Source: Closterium sp. Naga37s-1 (Eukaryota; Streptophyta; Zygnematophyceae; Desmidiales; Closteriaceae). Taken from it: DNA of 64,000 nt. The stretch covers positions 248,001-312,000 of the forward strand of contig CANJKZ010000506.1 in assembly GCA_947471745.1 (NCBI GenBank), written 5' to 3'. Under the pieces are notes generated by a model, which was not told the DNA's origin, did not search any database, and saw only the letters and a program-made list of their open reading frames with translations. This document shows, in pieces, positions 1 through 12,900 of this stretch. Each line of letters begins with the position of its first letter. Position 1 is the first letter of the stretch. Position numbers and translations under genes: made by a program.

Positions 1-395
1 CCCGGGGGTCTTATCCTAAATGTGCTCGAACTGGGTTGTGGGGTCTTATGTAACGACATGAAGTGCATAAGACCCCTGGACATCTATTAATTACTGAAAA
101 ATGGATTTTGTAGTGCAGTGTTGAAGAAATTCGAAATTTCTGTACTGAATTTCGGATTCCTTCACAGCGCGGAAATTCATTCTCAGATTCTCGCACTCGA
201 GTCTCCCAGATTCCTTTCCGCACGTTCAGAAATGCCTAATAATGACAGGCACGCCAGCATTTGTTGCCTGAAGGGCGGCAAAAACGCGTGATTGATGTAG
301 CATCTTGACTCCCTTGACCACAAATTCGCCTGACAAAGTGAATTTGGTGGTTTTTTGTGTGACTCGCTAACCAGCTCATGAACTAACACCACTCA

Positions 396-3159
396 TTATA
401 GCCTAAGGGGGGGTCTTATAATGATTTGGGTCAAAAGACGGGTCCTCTCCAGGACTGACTTAATAAAAGACCCCTGGTCCGGATAGAAGACCCACGGGGC
501 TTTTATGCGGGGGGGTCTTGTAACCGGGAGATCACGGTATATGACCGAGTCCTTCGATGCAACGCCCAAATCATTCTTTCGGTAGTCGATGAAGGCTGCT
601 CGCCTTGGCCGTTGGATCCTCACTATGCTATGGTCGTTGAACTTACCCTCGAGAACTGTAGGGAGCTTCTCGCAGTATCTATAGCCCATTTCATAGTCGG
701 TGGTGTTAACAGCAACTAGATTGACAGTGTTGTGGGTAGGAAGGCCGCTGCAATGCCCAGTTTGAGCGCCGGTCAGTGTGCCCCTTGCATCGGTGTTGCA
801 CTTCTTTCCATTCACAGTCCTCGCCTCACAGATTGATTTGAACCACGGCCACTTCTGCTTGTCCATGAGATTGAATTGGATGGCAAGAAGTAGAGGAGGG
901 GTGGAAAAGAAGAGGGGAAAGAGGGTAAATGGGAGTATAAAAAAGTTACGGCTGAAAAGCCTGTTGGTCTACAGGATGAACAGGGCAAGAAACACTGACC
1001 TACAGTGACTATACAGCAACATATGGCAGAAAACGTGGATCAACAGTGCGCAAACGATTATGTAAGCATGAACAATGCAACAAATCGAGGCATATCAGAG
1101 CACGGCTGTGAACACACCTGGTTGATGACCGGCGAGTTGTAGTACTTAATGCGCATCTCCTCCCAGTAGGTCCCCGGCTTCTTGGCGCAGTTGTTGATGG
1201 TGGGCGTGAAGCACTGGCACCACCCCGGAATGCCTATCGTGCCCTTCAAAATCACATCCTCGATCACATTCCTGGGATGGGATAGCACACACAGCCGGGA
1301 AACGTCACGAGCCCTGAGAGCAGTGGCACGACAAGAAGAAACATTATTCAAGGAATAAGGCATTACCGGGGTAGTTAAACGGCCGCTTACCAGTGGCCGT
1401 TGTTGACTTTCAAGCCGTCGTACGTGTTGATGCACGCGCCGCCGCGGATAATAACCCCCGAAGTGGCGTAGTCCAGATAGTAGCAGTGGTCGCCATTGAA
1501 GATGTAGTTGCACTCCGCGATGTTCCCTGTGACGAGAAGCCAGGAACGAGAGTAGCGAGAGATGAGACCGCTGAGGAGCAAGAGAAGATGTAATTGGTCG
1601 AACTCAGATCAACCATGGCTGGGCACAGAAGCCACTGGCAGCGGTGCAAATGCCGTGCTGCACACGACAGCTATTGTGAGCCAGCCCAAACCACATCCAG
1701 CCCACACGTAGGCCTTTCAATCTCACCTGGGTTGAAAAAGTGAGTGCAGTAGTAAATCCCAGCCGCGTCGTGATCGCCCGACATGTTCCGCCCCGACGCG
1801 ACGATCAGATTGTTGCTGAGCGTCGTCAGCATGCAATCCCCTTGGTTGTACACGTCAGCTCCGCACCGAATCCCCGCGAATAGAAAGTCGTGGATGTAGT
1901 TGTTCCTCGCTGTAACCCCCACCGCGCCGTTTTGAAGCACAATCGGCTGGTCTACACCGTACACCTCGTTATTTGTCAGCGACACCCAGGCTTTCAGCAG
2001 CGCAGGGCCGTAACCTGAAAACGCTACGCGAATAACTCCTGGCGACTTGGCGAAAAGCGTTAACCCTGTACCCTTCATACTGTCTATTCGTGTAGCCATG
2101 GCACGAAACACGTCGATCCGACCCCAGAAGCTTCCCTTTGCGACCTGAATGTTATGGGACCGCCAGATATGGATCGTAGGACACGTGTTATCTCTGCCTA
2201 TATCGGTGTCTAGTAGCAACTCGCATTCACCCGACCGCGCCGTCACGCCCAGCCAAAAATCCAGCTTTAAGATAACCACGTTACTGGTGTTCCACACTCG
2301 AATCACCGGCTCCTTGTCTCCCATTAGAGACACCTTGAAGTTTCGCTTCCCCTGGGCTGACCGGAAAATTGTGCAGCGGTAGGCACCGGAGAAAACGAGG
2401 CCCTTGGGAAGGACGAGGTCGCGGGTGACCTCGAGAATGACGGTGACGGAATTGGGGTACTGTAGGCGCTTCTCGATGTCGGACGGGCTTGAAACGGGGA
2501 TGATCTTGGCTTCCGAGAGGGGGGTGCAAGGTCCCTTCTGCTTCTTCGTTTCTGTCATCATGACAGAGTGAGTAAAACGGAAGGGGGCCGAGACGTGTGG
2601 GAAGAGTTAGAGGAGAGGAGGTACGGAAGACGTATCGACCGGGGAATGGGCAAGGGAAAGACAACAAACACGCAAGAATAAGGCGGGAACGGAAGAGAAA
2701 GCTAGTGGATGCGGGAGGGTCTCCATGCCACGTACGCAGTCGACGACGCCGTCCGAGAGGCGTTGCCACGTCATCAAGCGAGTGGTCGGTGGGATCGATC
2801 CCAGGAGTCAGCGAGTACGGCCCGCCGTCCCCGTGATATTTTGTAAACGATGCCAGATCAACGTTCGCGTCAGCAGGATTCCCACTCAGGTGGCGTCGGT
2901 ACTGAAGCCATAGCGACGGCCGCTTCGCCGCGCCACCCGCCGACCGCGGCGGATGATGCGCTGCTTGCCAGCTTCGCAGGAAGCGCCAGAAGAAATTCGT
3001 CCGGGCCGTATCAAGCGGAGGTGATTCTTGACTCAGAGACGACGCTGGTGATACCGACGACGCGGCGTGGATGTGGAGGAGGATGACAAGCGTAAGAATG
3101 CTCATCCTAGTGGTAGCAGCAATGGCTGAGCTGGCACGGCCTAGCAGTCGAGCCATCAT
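396..3159 (-). CDS. Secreted right-handed beta-helix (pectin-lyase-fold-like) protein, copy 1
   Basis: Five exons by splice sites and phase: 3159-2736, 2551-1727, 1526-1391, 1271-1118, 854-396, about 665 aa. The start MMARLLGRASS leads into a hydrophobic segment (MSILTLVILLHIHAASS) that reads as a signal peptide, so the product is probably secreted or wall-located. The body has asparagine-rich turns typical of a parallel beta-helix (SLTNNEVYG, NNYIHDF, SNNLIV) and conserved cysteines. It is clearly paralogous to the gene at 21822-25028: the last three exons of both are exactly 136, 154 and 459 nt with identical phases. Copy 1 has an intron between the leader and the helix domain (2552-2735) that copy 2 lacks, and lacks two introns that copy 2 has inside the helix. 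No catalytic residue is assigned; a pectate-lyase-like or polysaccharide-binding role is inference from the fold. The segment after about 540 is less certain as coding. Confidence 0.75.
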
Positions 3160-3207
3160 CCGGATTCACGTGGTCTCCTCTTGACGGTTAGAGTTAGTCT
3201 GCGATGA

Positions 3208-3335
3208 GCGCGGGTCGCTGCAGTCGATTGGACGATCCAGCGCGGGTCGCTGCAGTCGATTGGACGATCCAGCGCGGGTCGCTGCAGTCGATTGGACGAT
3301 CCAGCGCGGGTCGCTGCACTCAGTTGAACTACCGA
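3208..3335. repeat. 32-bp tandem repeat, about 3.5 copies
   Basis: The unit begins GCGCGGGTCGCTGCAGTCGA and recurs at 32-bp spacing, the last copy diverged (CTCAG instead of GTCGA). It lies just upstream of beta-helix gene 1, in its presumed promoter or 5' leader. Confidence 0.85.
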
Positions 3336-5311
3336 TTGTTCGTCGAGCAGGTACCTGAGGTCGATGAGGACCCTTATGGTTGATCCCTTGAGGTGGGGAG
3401 GGGCACAACCGACAACAATCGTCGATTGCTGATAGTAGATGTGTAATGTCGCTTAATCGGTCAAATATGGCGAATAGCGGCTGTCGAACCGTATTGAACT
3501 GCCTTGCTGGGAGACGGCAGAATGGTTACATACTCTCGTGAATCTTCACTACCGTTTCGAGACGCCTATTGCACGACAGGACTAATACAGCTGAATGTAA
3601 ATGTGGCTGCCAAGCAGACGTGCACAAGTGTCGGAAGAACACACCTCGGACTCACACGGGCGTGGTGACTTGGGTAAATCAAGCTTGGAGAAATTGGAAG
3701 TGGCCCCTGCACGGCGCCCCACCCCACATTACGAGTCGCGAGGGGTCGTTTCCCCCTCAGTTCCTCCTGGGGGAGGTGTCTCGGTTGGCTGGGTGGGTGA
3801 GATGTGGTTGGCGAAAAACTCCTCACGGTCCCTTGGCGAGACGAGGCGAGGCGACGTATCGGAATGAATGCGAACCAGGGAAGGCGAGCCCCGCACAGTA
3901 CAGGACTGATGGCAGACGGCCGACCTATGCACCCGGTACATGTATGCTGGTGCATCCATTGTCCCCAACGTTGTGGCCTTTCTTCCAAGATGACAGCCGA
4001 ACTGGCAGCCAGCTTCGGCTCTGCTCCACACCTTTTGGCCACAAGTTTTGACAAGATTCATGGAGAGTACATACACTTACATCTCTGTCTGTGGTCGACA
4101 CCTGATATACACGACGCCGAGACCTGCGGAGTGTGCTGGAAAAATAGCTGCGCCTTGGGATGGGATGTAGGCAACTAACACCCTCTTTTTGGTTTAGGTC
4201 ATCACGCTTTACAACTCTGAGAGAATGCATGATCAAACATATAATGGAATAAAGTATGAAAAAAAATGAATTATATTTCAAATTTTAAAGATTGTGACAA
4301 GACTTGTAAAGGAGCATGCAGTAAGGAGTCAAGTGCTCCTTATCTTGTGGCAGGTCCACGGACCTGCCACCTAGTCCATTTCATTCGTAGACCTGCTACC
4401 TATGACGACTGCTCTGCAGACTCCTTGAAGAGTCTTGTCTTAATCTGGAAAATGTAAAGAGTGAGGTGCCGCTGAAGCTGAGGCTAGGGATTCTGGAATC
4501 AAGCTAGGCGTGGGGCTGAGCTTTACGAAGCAAATAGCCAACCATGCCAGCTTTTCTGCTAGTCTACTCTGTAATGGGTGCAACATTCCTGGAACACCCT
4601 ACCCTGTTTCTGGAGAAAGGGGAGGGAGGGAGAGGGGCGTGTGAGAGGGAGAGGGAGGGGAAGTTGGGGGAAAGATGGGCTTTCAGGGAAGGAAGAAGGG
4701 TACAGTATTGCACAAGTCCTAAACTACCGTACCGGTACTAACCCTACTGTTTGTTCCTCTCTACTAAATAAATCCAAATTGGACATGCTCTTGTAGAGGT
4801 AGCTAGCTGGTTGCATTGCATTGCATGCATAATGCCTAGCTTAGTCACAAGTGCCTGAAGTACCCTAAGCACACCACCATTCACAGCCTCCCCACACCCA
4901 CGGTCATCGAACTTAAATCGCTGCGTAGTAGAATCAGGGGAACTAGACGTAGAGGGCAACATGCATATATCCGACTTCTAAACCCCAGGATTCGATGATG
5001 AATGCCTAACGGTACATTCTCACAGCGCGTCACAAAAGCCTCGCATCTCTCAAACGACAAGATACAGTGCGGTGGGAATGCTCGATTCTCAGCTGTAATG
5101 AGGCGCAGAACAGTTCATAGGTTTTGTGACGGGATTGAGACACAAATGTCCATATGAGAATGTACCCTAACTTACAAGTTCCAAATGCTCGATGCAGAGT
5201 AACAAGACAGCAACAATGCTTTCCCTAGGATAACAATACGAAGATAACTCGTGTTGACTTCACGAAGATCGTAGCATCCACACGAACCTACTCTTGGACT
5301 CCGACAGCCGG
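3336..5311. other. Intergenic stretch without a supported gene
   Basis: Several open frames of up to 160 codons overlap on both strands around 3566-4076, but none resembles a known family and none shows splice structure, so they look like chance frames in GC-rich DNA. The part from 4200 on is AT-richer. A perfect short palindrome lies at 4347-4370. The 3' end of profilin 1 is at 5312, so 4.8-5.3 kb probably holds its 3' flank. Confidence 0.5.
4347..4370. repeat. Perfect 11-bp inverted repeat, 2-nt loop
   Basis: GTGGCAGGTCC, then AC, then GGACCTGCCAC. The arms match perfectly. No gene adjoins it closely enough to call it a terminator. Confidence 0.6.
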
Positions 5312-5938
5312 CTAGTAGCCCTGGCCGATGAGGTAATCGCCCAGGTTCTCAACAACAATATTGCAGTCAGCTGCCGTCACAGGCTCTTCGAAAATGCCGA
5401 AGACTAACGCACTGCCAGTCTTCTTGATGCAGCAACCACGGGCCTTCCGGCCCTGCAAGCATACCGACCAGGTAAAGGCCTCCGATTCAGGAAAACATTT
5501 AACAACGAAAGCTGCGACGGTGATAGGGACGCGAAAGAACGAGATAATACCTTTTCCGGGTTTTCTTTCTGTCTGCCACGAACGACAGCGCCAGGGTCAC
5601 CCGCCACCATCATGAACTTCTCTTCACCCAGAAACAGCCCATTTGACGCCAGCTTCGTCTGTGGATTGTCGAACGCGTCAATAATGCCGTCGAGCTGCGT
5701 TTTAGTGACCTGATAATCAGGGTGGGGGGGAGGGGGGGGGGAGGAGGAGTAAGTCAGTTCACGCGTCAGCAGAGATAAAAACCATAACCATACGAGGTTC
5801 TTATCTTACCACTGGCATTTCAGCGCTCTGCGCCCAACAGGCACCATCCTCCTGACAATAAAGTGCAGCCGCCTTCAACTGCCCTCCGTGAGGAAGGGCA
5901 CACATCAGGTGATCATCCACGTAGGATTGCCAAGACAT
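5312..5938 (-). CDS. Profilin 1
   Basis: Profilin binds G-actin, poly-proline and phosphoinositides and controls actin assembly in the cytosol. Three exons, 5938-5810, 5709-5551 and 5452-5312, all phase 0, give 142 aa. The N-terminus [12 protein letters not shown] is the plant profilin start, with YVDDHLM matching the family's YVD-HLM. The C-terminal exon carries [17 protein letters not shown] and ends in [12 protein letters not shown], the family's hallmark end. Plant profilins are usually 131-134 aa, so this one is slightly longer. Donors are GTAAGA and GTATTA; acceptors are ATCAG and TGCAG. A divergent paralogue lies at 17472-18141 with introns at the matching places. Confidence 0.93.
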
Positions 5939-6320
5939 GGTTGGATGAGGATAGAGAGTAGGGGTGGTGTGGTTGTTCGCAGGAATGCAAGATGCAGGAA
6001 TCCGCTGGAGAAATTTTGATGCTAGAATGTGGGGTTTGAGAATGCTGTGTGATGATGGAAGACCTTTTCCCCCCCTCCCCACGCTCGATAAATCCCACGC
6101 AGCCCCACCCGCCCCGTGCTGGTGCTTTGCGGAGCCATCCCCGCAAACCCAACCCGCGAGCGGAAGGCTTCGCCTGAGGGGCGGGGAGCTTCACCCGAAA
6201 AGCCTAGTTCATTCCAGAAGCGGCGAAAATCGGAGGTCCCGTTGATGCGGGCACCCAGAGTCAGCAGCACGGGGCTGGCCATGGAACGGTAATTTGGGCA
6301 AAATTGCCACGCGGCAAGCA

Positions 6321-6354
6321 GTGAATGGTCGTGTCCACGCCAGCTTCCAAGATT
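6321..6354. promoter_or_regulatory. Upstream element shared by both profilin genes
   Basis: The block containing TGTCCACGCCAGCTT is repeated with only a few changes at 18892-18925, upstream of profilin 2 in the same orientation. Both copies are followed by ATGACATATAAAA-like DNA (6433 and 18960). It sits about 0.4 kb upstream of profilin 1 and 0.75 kb upstream of profilin 2. It may be a retained promoter element or simply duplicated flank. The rest of 5939-6659 shows no gene. Confidence 0.45.
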
Positions 6355-6664
6355 TTGCTGACCACACCACCAATGACTTGAGCTTCCAGATGGCACCCTC
6401 CTCCAGAAATCTGAACATGTCCAACCACCATTCATGACATATAAAATTTTGCAACATGAATCTAGAAGTCTACTATCCGGAACAATTCTTTGAGAAAGTA
6501 AGAGCTGGCTCTCCATGTTTTAAAAACAAAGTCAACATCCTGTTTCTACTTGAACCCTGTGAGTTAAACTTAAAATAAAAAATCATGTGAACATAGTATA
6601 TTTGCACCATGTCTTATCCTTACGTACAATGCTTTTGCCACATTTTCATCATAGTTGCTCGAAA

Positions 6665-6816
6665 TCTTAAAATAGGCTAGGAGACAAGTGTCGAGAGTGA
6701 TAGATTGAGTAAGGAGAGACAAGGAGATACAAATGTCGACCTAAAGTGTTGTACCCTTTAGAGGGCAACTCACTGTAGCCTATCTAACAATACATAGAAT
6801 ATATAAACATTTGACA
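6665..6816 (-). repeat. 3' LTR of the copia element
   Basis: 152 bp. In element orientation it starts TGTCAAATG and ends TTTTAAGA, so it has TG at the start but not the usual CA at the end. It appears identical to the 5' LTR. Confidence 0.95.
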
Positions 6817-6825
6817 CACCCCCAT
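6817..6825 (-). promoter_or_regulatory. Polypurine tract
   Basis: Reads ATGGGGGTG on the element's sense strand, directly before the 3' LTR, where plus-strand DNA synthesis would be primed. Confidence 0.65.
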
Positions 6826-7020
6826 AGGCTAAATGAGGGGCATCAAAACAACCAACGGAAACAAAGGGTCACAAGACCGGTCAAGAACAAGCATAAAAAA
6901 CAAAGCTCAGGGTGGCGCTCAGAGTCACTACACACTCCGAGCACAAGCAAGTGGCCACAAGGCCAGTTCAAGAGTTTACTAGTATATATAGAAGCACAAC
7001 AAGTAGAGCAAACAGCAAGT

Positions 7021-9918
7021 CTACAGCAACCGAGGGCCTACCTCAACAAGCCCCAACTGCACACAGAACCTGTGGTGGTCACCAGGCGCCAAGGCCTTGG
7101 TGAAGACGTCGGCAGTGTTGGCCTGTGAGGCCACAAAGTCCAAGCGTGCCTGGCCGCGTCGCTGCAACTCTCGCAGGAGGAAGTACCTCACGTCAATATG
7201 CTTCACTCTGCTCTCCAGTCGAGGCTCTCGACACAGGAGGATCATGGCCTTGTTGTCAGCGTACAAGGTCGGTGCAGAGCGAGGCCGCTCACCAAGGTCG
7301 GCGAGCAAGAAGGTCAACCAGCGAAGCTCCTGTGCCGCCATGGCACCAGCGTAGATCTCTGCCTCTGCACTGGAAGTAGCCACAGACGACGACCGTGTAG
7401 ACCTCCACGACACAGCACCAGCTCCCAGACTGAAGCAGTAACCCTGAGTCGAACGCTGAGTCTCCACGTCGTCAGCGTAGGAAGAGTCGCAGTGACCAGT
7501 CAACGCCACTGGCTGAGTCCCTCCAAGCACAAGCCCCATGCCTGATGTAGTCGCCAGGTACTTCGCCACCCTCACAGCAGCTGTCCAGTGGACAGGGCGG
7601 TGTCTCCCAGTCGCAACAAAGCGAGAAAGGATGCTGAGTGGAAAGGCGAGGTCCGGTCGAGTACAAGTCATCAGGTACATGAGGCAGCCCACCAGCTCTG
7701 CGTAGGGTCCACTGGACTCAAAGGGCTCGTCAGGAAAGGGGCCCGTGAGTCTGTGGTCAACAGCAAGAGGAGTGGGCTGTGTGGTGGAGAACTGGAAGTC
7801 GAACCGTCGAAGGACCTGCTGCACCATGTGTGACTGCGTCAGTGTGATGGTGCGAGCGGCTCTGTCCCGGGTGATCTGCAGGCCAAGGTAGCGCTGCAGC
7901 TCACCCAGGTCAGTGCACTTGTGTCTCTTCTGCAGTTCGGACTTCACCTGAGCCAGGGCTGCCCTGTCTGCTGTAGCAAACACCAAGTCGTCGACGTAGA
8001 CAAGGATAAAGAAAGGAGTAGAACCCGCTCGAACAAACAGCGACGGGTCAGCGGAGGACGGGCTGAACCCAAGGTCACGAAGCGTGGAGCGAAGCGTGTC
8101 GTGCCACTCACGGGGCGACTGGTGGAGACCGTAGACTGGTCGCCTCAGGCTCCACTGGGTCCCAGGTGGGAAGGTGTCAGTGAAGCCAGGAGGACGGCGC
8201 AGCCAGATCTCCTCGTGCAGTCGGCCCTGGAGGAACGCAGTGGAGAAGTCGAGGGAGTGCAGCTCGTAGTCACGCTGCGCTGCTATGTGGAGTAACACCC
8301 GAAGAGTAGTCATCTTCGGGGTCGGGGCGAAGGTCTGGAAGAAGTCAACTCCCTCACGCTGACTGAAGCCCCTAGCCACGTAGCGCGCCTTGAACACCGG
8401 CGGTGCTCCAGGCGGCCGCTTCACCTTGAAGAGCCACATGCCATCGACTACGTTCGCCCTGGGAGGGGGAACTGCGTCGACGTAGGTGCCTGTGGATCTC
8501 CAAGACGCCAACTCTGAGTCCATAGCCGCTTTCCACTGAGAGGCCCACGCCCCTGACACTGCCTCGCGGTAAGTGCGAGGAGTCGGTATGTCAAGGGCGT
8601 CGGGGTCTCCCTCAGGGGAGAGCAGCATGGCACACACAGAGGGAGAAGCGGCTGCCCAGTACTCCAGCTCAGACTCTCTGTCCTCTAGGACGTCACAGCC
8701 AAGGGCAAACCCACCCCCGACGGACAGAGGACGGTAGGGAGGAGCTGGCACCACACGGGTGGCGTAGTCAAGGCGGCTGGCGGCAGCAAACTCAGCGACA
8801 GCGGCAGTAAGAGCCGAGGCAGACGACGGAGGGAAACGAGAGTCGGTGATAAGAGTGGCGAGGACACGTGCGGCAACAGGACGAACAACGCGGTAGTAGT
8901 CAGAGATAGGAGTGGGGAGGGCTGGTAGGGAGGACGGAGGAGGAGACGGGAGAACGGACACAGGAGAAGGAGAACGACGACAAGACGAACAAAGGAGGGC
9001 AGTGTGGAGGTCAGTAACAGGGGACGAGTGACGAGCACGCGGAGGACAACGAGTGATCAGGTCGCGACGGACAGAGGGAGGAGGAGAAGACCAGACCGCC
9101 GGACGGTCGTCAGGAGGAGGCAACGGAGGAACAAACACAGGAGGAGACTGGGAGCGGACAGGAGGAGAGGAGGAAAGGCCAAGGGCCCGCAGGCCACTCA
9201 CAGGTGGGAACAACCGCCGCTCCAGAGGAAGCTGCGGTGGCGGCTGCGGCCGCTGCTGCTGCGGCTGCGGCTGCTGCTGCTGCGGCTGCGGCGGCGGTTG
9301 CGGCTGCTGCTGGTGCTGCTGCTGCTGCTGCTGCCGCTGCTGCTCCAGAAGGTCCAGCACTCGCAGCTCCTGCCGCTCCCTCTCCAACCGCTCCTGCTCC
9401 TCACGCTCACGCCGACGGGCAGCCTGGAGACGCGTGTCGTGGCGGTGGGGAGGCGGAGTGAACTCCGCAGAACCAGGGTCTCCAGCGTCAGTCCCCTCAG
9501 ACTCAGCACCCCCAGAACCAGCACCGCCAGTGCCAGGACCTCCAACTCCAGCACCCCCAGAACTAGCACCGCCAGTGCCGGCACCCCCAACTCCAGCACC
9601 CCCAGAACCAGCACCTCCAGTGCCGGCACCTCCTGCTCTAGCACCCCCAGAGCTAGCGCCACCAGCGCCAGCACCTCCAGCTCCAGCACCCCCAGAGCTA
9701 GCGTCACCTGCGCCAGCACCTCCAGCTCCAGTACCCCGCGACCGAGCACCCCCAGACCGAGCACCGCCAGCGGCTGCACCTCCAGCTCCAACACCAACCG
9801 AGTCCACAGTAACCTGTCGCGGAAGTGCCGAAGGCTGCTGAGGGGACTGTGAGGAGGACTGCGGGGAGGGAGACGCTACCTGACGCACGACCGAGGGTAG
9901 AGGGGTAGCGTGGGACAC
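7021..9918 (-). CDS. Copia reverse transcriptase - RNase H frame
   Basis: 965 aa. Residues 40-150 are Gly/Ala/Ser repeats encoded by a 15/30-bp-type repeat; 165-190 is an Arg/Glu/Leu-rich, probably coiled-coil stretch; 190-230 is Gln/Pro-rich. The RT domain starts near residue 490 (GMWLFKVKR), with the catalytic blocks [10 protein letters not shown] (556-565) and YVDD (641-644). RNase H follows, with [18 protein letters not shown] and the copia tail [11 protein letters not shown]...[10 protein letters not shown]. There are no internal stops. The frame overlaps the integrase frame by 43 nt and is -1 relative to it, so it is probably the 3' part of one polyprotein rather than an independently started gene. 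Confidence 0.92.
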   Translation of the reverse strand: MSHATPLPSVVRQVASPSPQSSSQSPQQPSALPRQVTVDSVGVGAGGAAAGGARSGGARSRGTGAGGAGAGDASSGGAGAGGAGAGGASSGGARAGGAGTGGAGSGGAGVGGAGTGGASSGGAGVGGPGTGGAGSGGAESEGTDAGDPGSAEFTPPPHRHDTRLQAARRREREEQERLERERQELRVLDLLEQQRQQQQQQHQQQPQPPPQPQQQQPQPQQQRPQPPPQLPLERRLFPPVSGLRALGLSSSPPVRSQSPPVFVPPLPPPDDRPAVWSSPPPSVRRDLITRCPPRARHSSPVTDLHTALLCSSCRRSPSPVSVLPSPPPSSLPALPTPISDYYRVVRPVAARVLATLITDSRFPPSSASALTAAVAEFAAASRLDYATRVVPAPPYRPLSVGGGFALGCDVLEDRESELEYWAAASPSVCAMLLSPEGDPDALDIPTPRTYREAVSGAWASQWKAAMDSELASWRSTGTYVDAVPPPRANVVDGMWLFKVKRPPGAPPVFKARYVARGFSQREGVDFFQTFAPTPKMTTLRVLLHIAAQRDYELHSLDFSTAFLQGRLHEEIWLRRPPGFTDTFPPGTQWSLRRPVYGLHQSPREWHDTLRSTLRDLGFSPSSADPSLFVRAGSTPFFILVYVDDLVFATADRAALAQVKSELQKRHKCTDLGELQRYLGLQITRDRAARTITLTQSHMVQQVLRRFDFQFSTTQPTPLAVDHRLTGPFPDEPFESSGPYAELVGCLMYLMTCTRPDLAFPLSILSRFVATGRHRPVHWTAAVRVAKYLATTSGMGLVLGGTQPVALTGHCDSSYADDVETQRSTQGYCFSLGAGAVSWRSTRSSSVATSSAEAEIYAGAMAAQELRWLTFLLADLGERPRSAPTLYADNKAMILLCREPRLESRVKHIDVRYFLLRELQRRGQARLDFVASQANTADVFTKALAPGDHHRFCVQLGLVEVGPRLL

Positions 9919-12900
9919 ACCAGCGGGGCAGGACCAGGGGGGGGCGGGGGTACCGGAGGAGCGGGAGCAGGAGGAGGAGAGGGTGCGAGGAAGAGAGGGG
10001 GAGGGGGTACCGGGAGACCTCGACAGGGGTACCGGGTGTAGTAGGACACGGACTCGTCAAACCGGACGTCACGGGAGTCTAGGAACTGGTGGAGGGGAGG
10101 GTGGTAAAAGGACCAGTCAGCAGAGTCCACTGGGAAACCAAGGAAGACACAGGGGACGGCGCGTGCCGAGAGCTTGTCCGCGGAGGTGTCGCGAACAAGT
10201 GCAAGGCAGCCCCAGACTCGAAAGGCCGACCCAACACCAGGGGATCCAGTCCAAAGACTGGTCGGTGAAGCCTCGGGCCGCGAGACACGCGGCTGGAGGT
10301 TCAGCTGGTGTGCGGCGTAGCGAACCGCGTGGGGCCACAGAAAATGGGGCGCACGGGCACGAATCATGGACGTGCGGGCGATGTCCATGACCAAGCCTAT
10401 GCGGCGCTCAGCAACCCCATTCTGCTGTGGGGACTCTGGCAACGTCCAGGACTGGGTGATGCCCTGTTCGCCGCAGAATCCGCCGAGAATGCCGGAGCGA
10501 AACTCGCCCCCACGGTCGGAGTGAAGACAACTGACTCGACGACCACGAGTGCCCTCAGTGGCTAGAAGCCACCTGATCAGCGTAGCAGTCACCTCGGACT
10601 TCTTCGCAAGAGGGAACACTGTGGTGTACCTGGAGAAGTCGTCGACGACCACCAGAAAGTAACGCTCCCTCCCAGACCCCTGCGTCGGGGCAGGGCCCCA
10701 GACGTCCAAGTGGAGAGTCTCGAAGGGAGCGGTGGCCGGACGAAGGGAGGAGGAGTGGGGAGTGGCGCGTAAGCGACCGGCGACGCACGGAGAGCAAGGA
10801 GGGGCAAGCGAGAGAGGGAGCGACGGGAAGGTGCGTGGGAGACCTGTGACTAGTCCCTGACTGAGCATGCCACGAAGGCGAGGGATCGACGGGTGGCCAA
10901 GACGGTGGTGCCACAGGACGGTGCGGTGGGCGAGAGAGCGACAGGAGCAAGACGCAGCGACTGGAATGGACACAGCGACCGGACTGGACACGACTACCTG
11001 GCTAGACACAGCAACTGGACTGGGGACCTGGGCCGGAGGGGACGCAACAACCTGAGGGGAGGACGCGACCGGGGAGCGCTCGGTGTGGAGAACGTAGAGA
11101 CCGGAGCGGGGCTCCCTGGTGAACGTGGCCAGAACAGCACCTGTGGTAGCGTCAGTACAGACTGCATTCCGACCCCCCCCCACAAAGGTAACGGTGATCC
11201 CCCTGTCCTGGAGGTATCCAACACCCACCAAGTTCCGAGTGAACGAGGGGATGTGGAGGCCGCGCAAGACACCAGAGGGGACCACAGGGCACGGGAGGGT
11301 GGTGGAGCTGCGCGCAACGGCTGGTCCTGAAGAAGGATCAGCCAAAGCTACCGGAACCGGAGCAAGAAGTGGTGTGAGGGTCGTGTGGTCGCGGAAGAAA
11401 CATTGCGACGCGCCAGAGTCCAGCGTGAACGACAGAGACGCCTCAGCCGGAGGCGTGTCAGGTCCGGAGGCTACACAAGCACCTAGAGCAGAAACACAAG
11501 CACCTAGACTAGAGAGGCACAGGTCTACACTAACAGGAGGCAAGCATCCTAGACTAGGAACACGCGAGCACACAAATCCATCAGCACTATAGTCAACATC
11601 AGCATACAAAGCATACTGACGAGCATCGTCCATAGACAGTTCAAATACAGGAATCTTACGGGCAAGCAGGCGAGCCCAGCGCGGGGTGGCCGCCTCAGGA
11701 CCCCAGCGTGCACGGTAGAGGTCGTCGAGGCGGCGGAAGCACCGCGCTGCAGAGTGGTCGTCGCGGCCGCAGACACAGGGACTGCCAGGTCCGGTGACGC
11801 ACCAGTGGTCGCAGGGGCCGGTGTCGCGCCACGGGGGGCGAGGGGCCCAGCTGGTAGTGCTGCTGCTGCGGCCAGTGCTCCCGGGTCCTCCAGGTCCCCA
11901 CTGTGGCGGAGGGCCCCAGTGCTGCTGCGGACCCCACTGCAGTGGGGGTCCCCACGTCTGAAACTGCTGTGGTGCCTGCCACTGCTGCTGTCCCTGGTGC
12001 AGCTGCTGTCTCTGCTGTGGCTGCTGCTGCTGTGGCTGCTGCTGCTGGGGCCCCGCACCACCGCTGGTCGAACCTCCTCCAGCAGGTGGGTCAGCACCTC
12101 CTCCAGAGCTCCCTCCGCCTGGGGCACCACCGCCACCACTGCCGCCCCTAGGGCCGCCTCCACCACCGCCACCTCCTCCACCGCCGCCACCCCCCTTCCC
12201 CCCTTTCTTGCCCCCCTTGCCCCGTTTCTGCCTGTCAGCGGCAGAAACAGCTGCAGTGTCCTCAGAAACCGACACAGCAGGAGAGGCACGTGTAGCAGTG
12301 AAGGTAGGAAGCTGGGGGACAGCACACCCCTCAAACAAACGAGGGGCAACTGCGTCAGTGGCTGAGGCAACAGAGAGGAGGTTACTCTCGATCTTCCCGA
12401 GAGTGGTCTCGAGAAGATCAATCGTAAGCTCACTGGGGTGATGCTGGAGAAGTGCGTCACGGGCAGTGGAGAGGCGGTCAGGGAGACGAGTGACTACCCA
12501 GTGGACTGTGAGCCAAATAGGAGGAGGAGCAACAAGAAGCTGAGCCTCGGTGCAAGCTGCTCGGTAGCTAGCGACAAGGGAGCGCAAGTGTGTGGCTAGG
12601 TCAGAGACAGTCGCAAAAGAGCCGAGGTCGGGAAACACGAACGGCATGAGGATGCGGCTGAGGGAGGCAGAGGAAGGGGTGGAATAACGTGCAGAAATAG
12701 CATCATACACCTCCTTCGCAGTCTCTACCAGGTCGAAGTGAGCGGCCTCAGTCGGTGGAAGGAGCTCGGTCAGCGCGAGTGCAGCCGCAGCGTCACGGGA
12801 GTCCCAAACGTCCCGCGCCAAGACGAGACGAGCGTAGTCCGCCTGTGCCTCCGGAGTCGGGGGGGGCACGGCAGGGAGGGGCTCGGGACGCGGTGGTGCC

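Noticed and set aside
3566..4178. Overlapping 115-162-codon frames on both strands
   Set aside because: No family similarity, no splice structure, both strands equally open; expected in GC-rich non-coding DNA.
9004..9852. Plus-strand frames rich in Ala, Arg or Pro
   Set aside because: Antisense of the Gly/Ala and Gln repeats in the copia RT frame.
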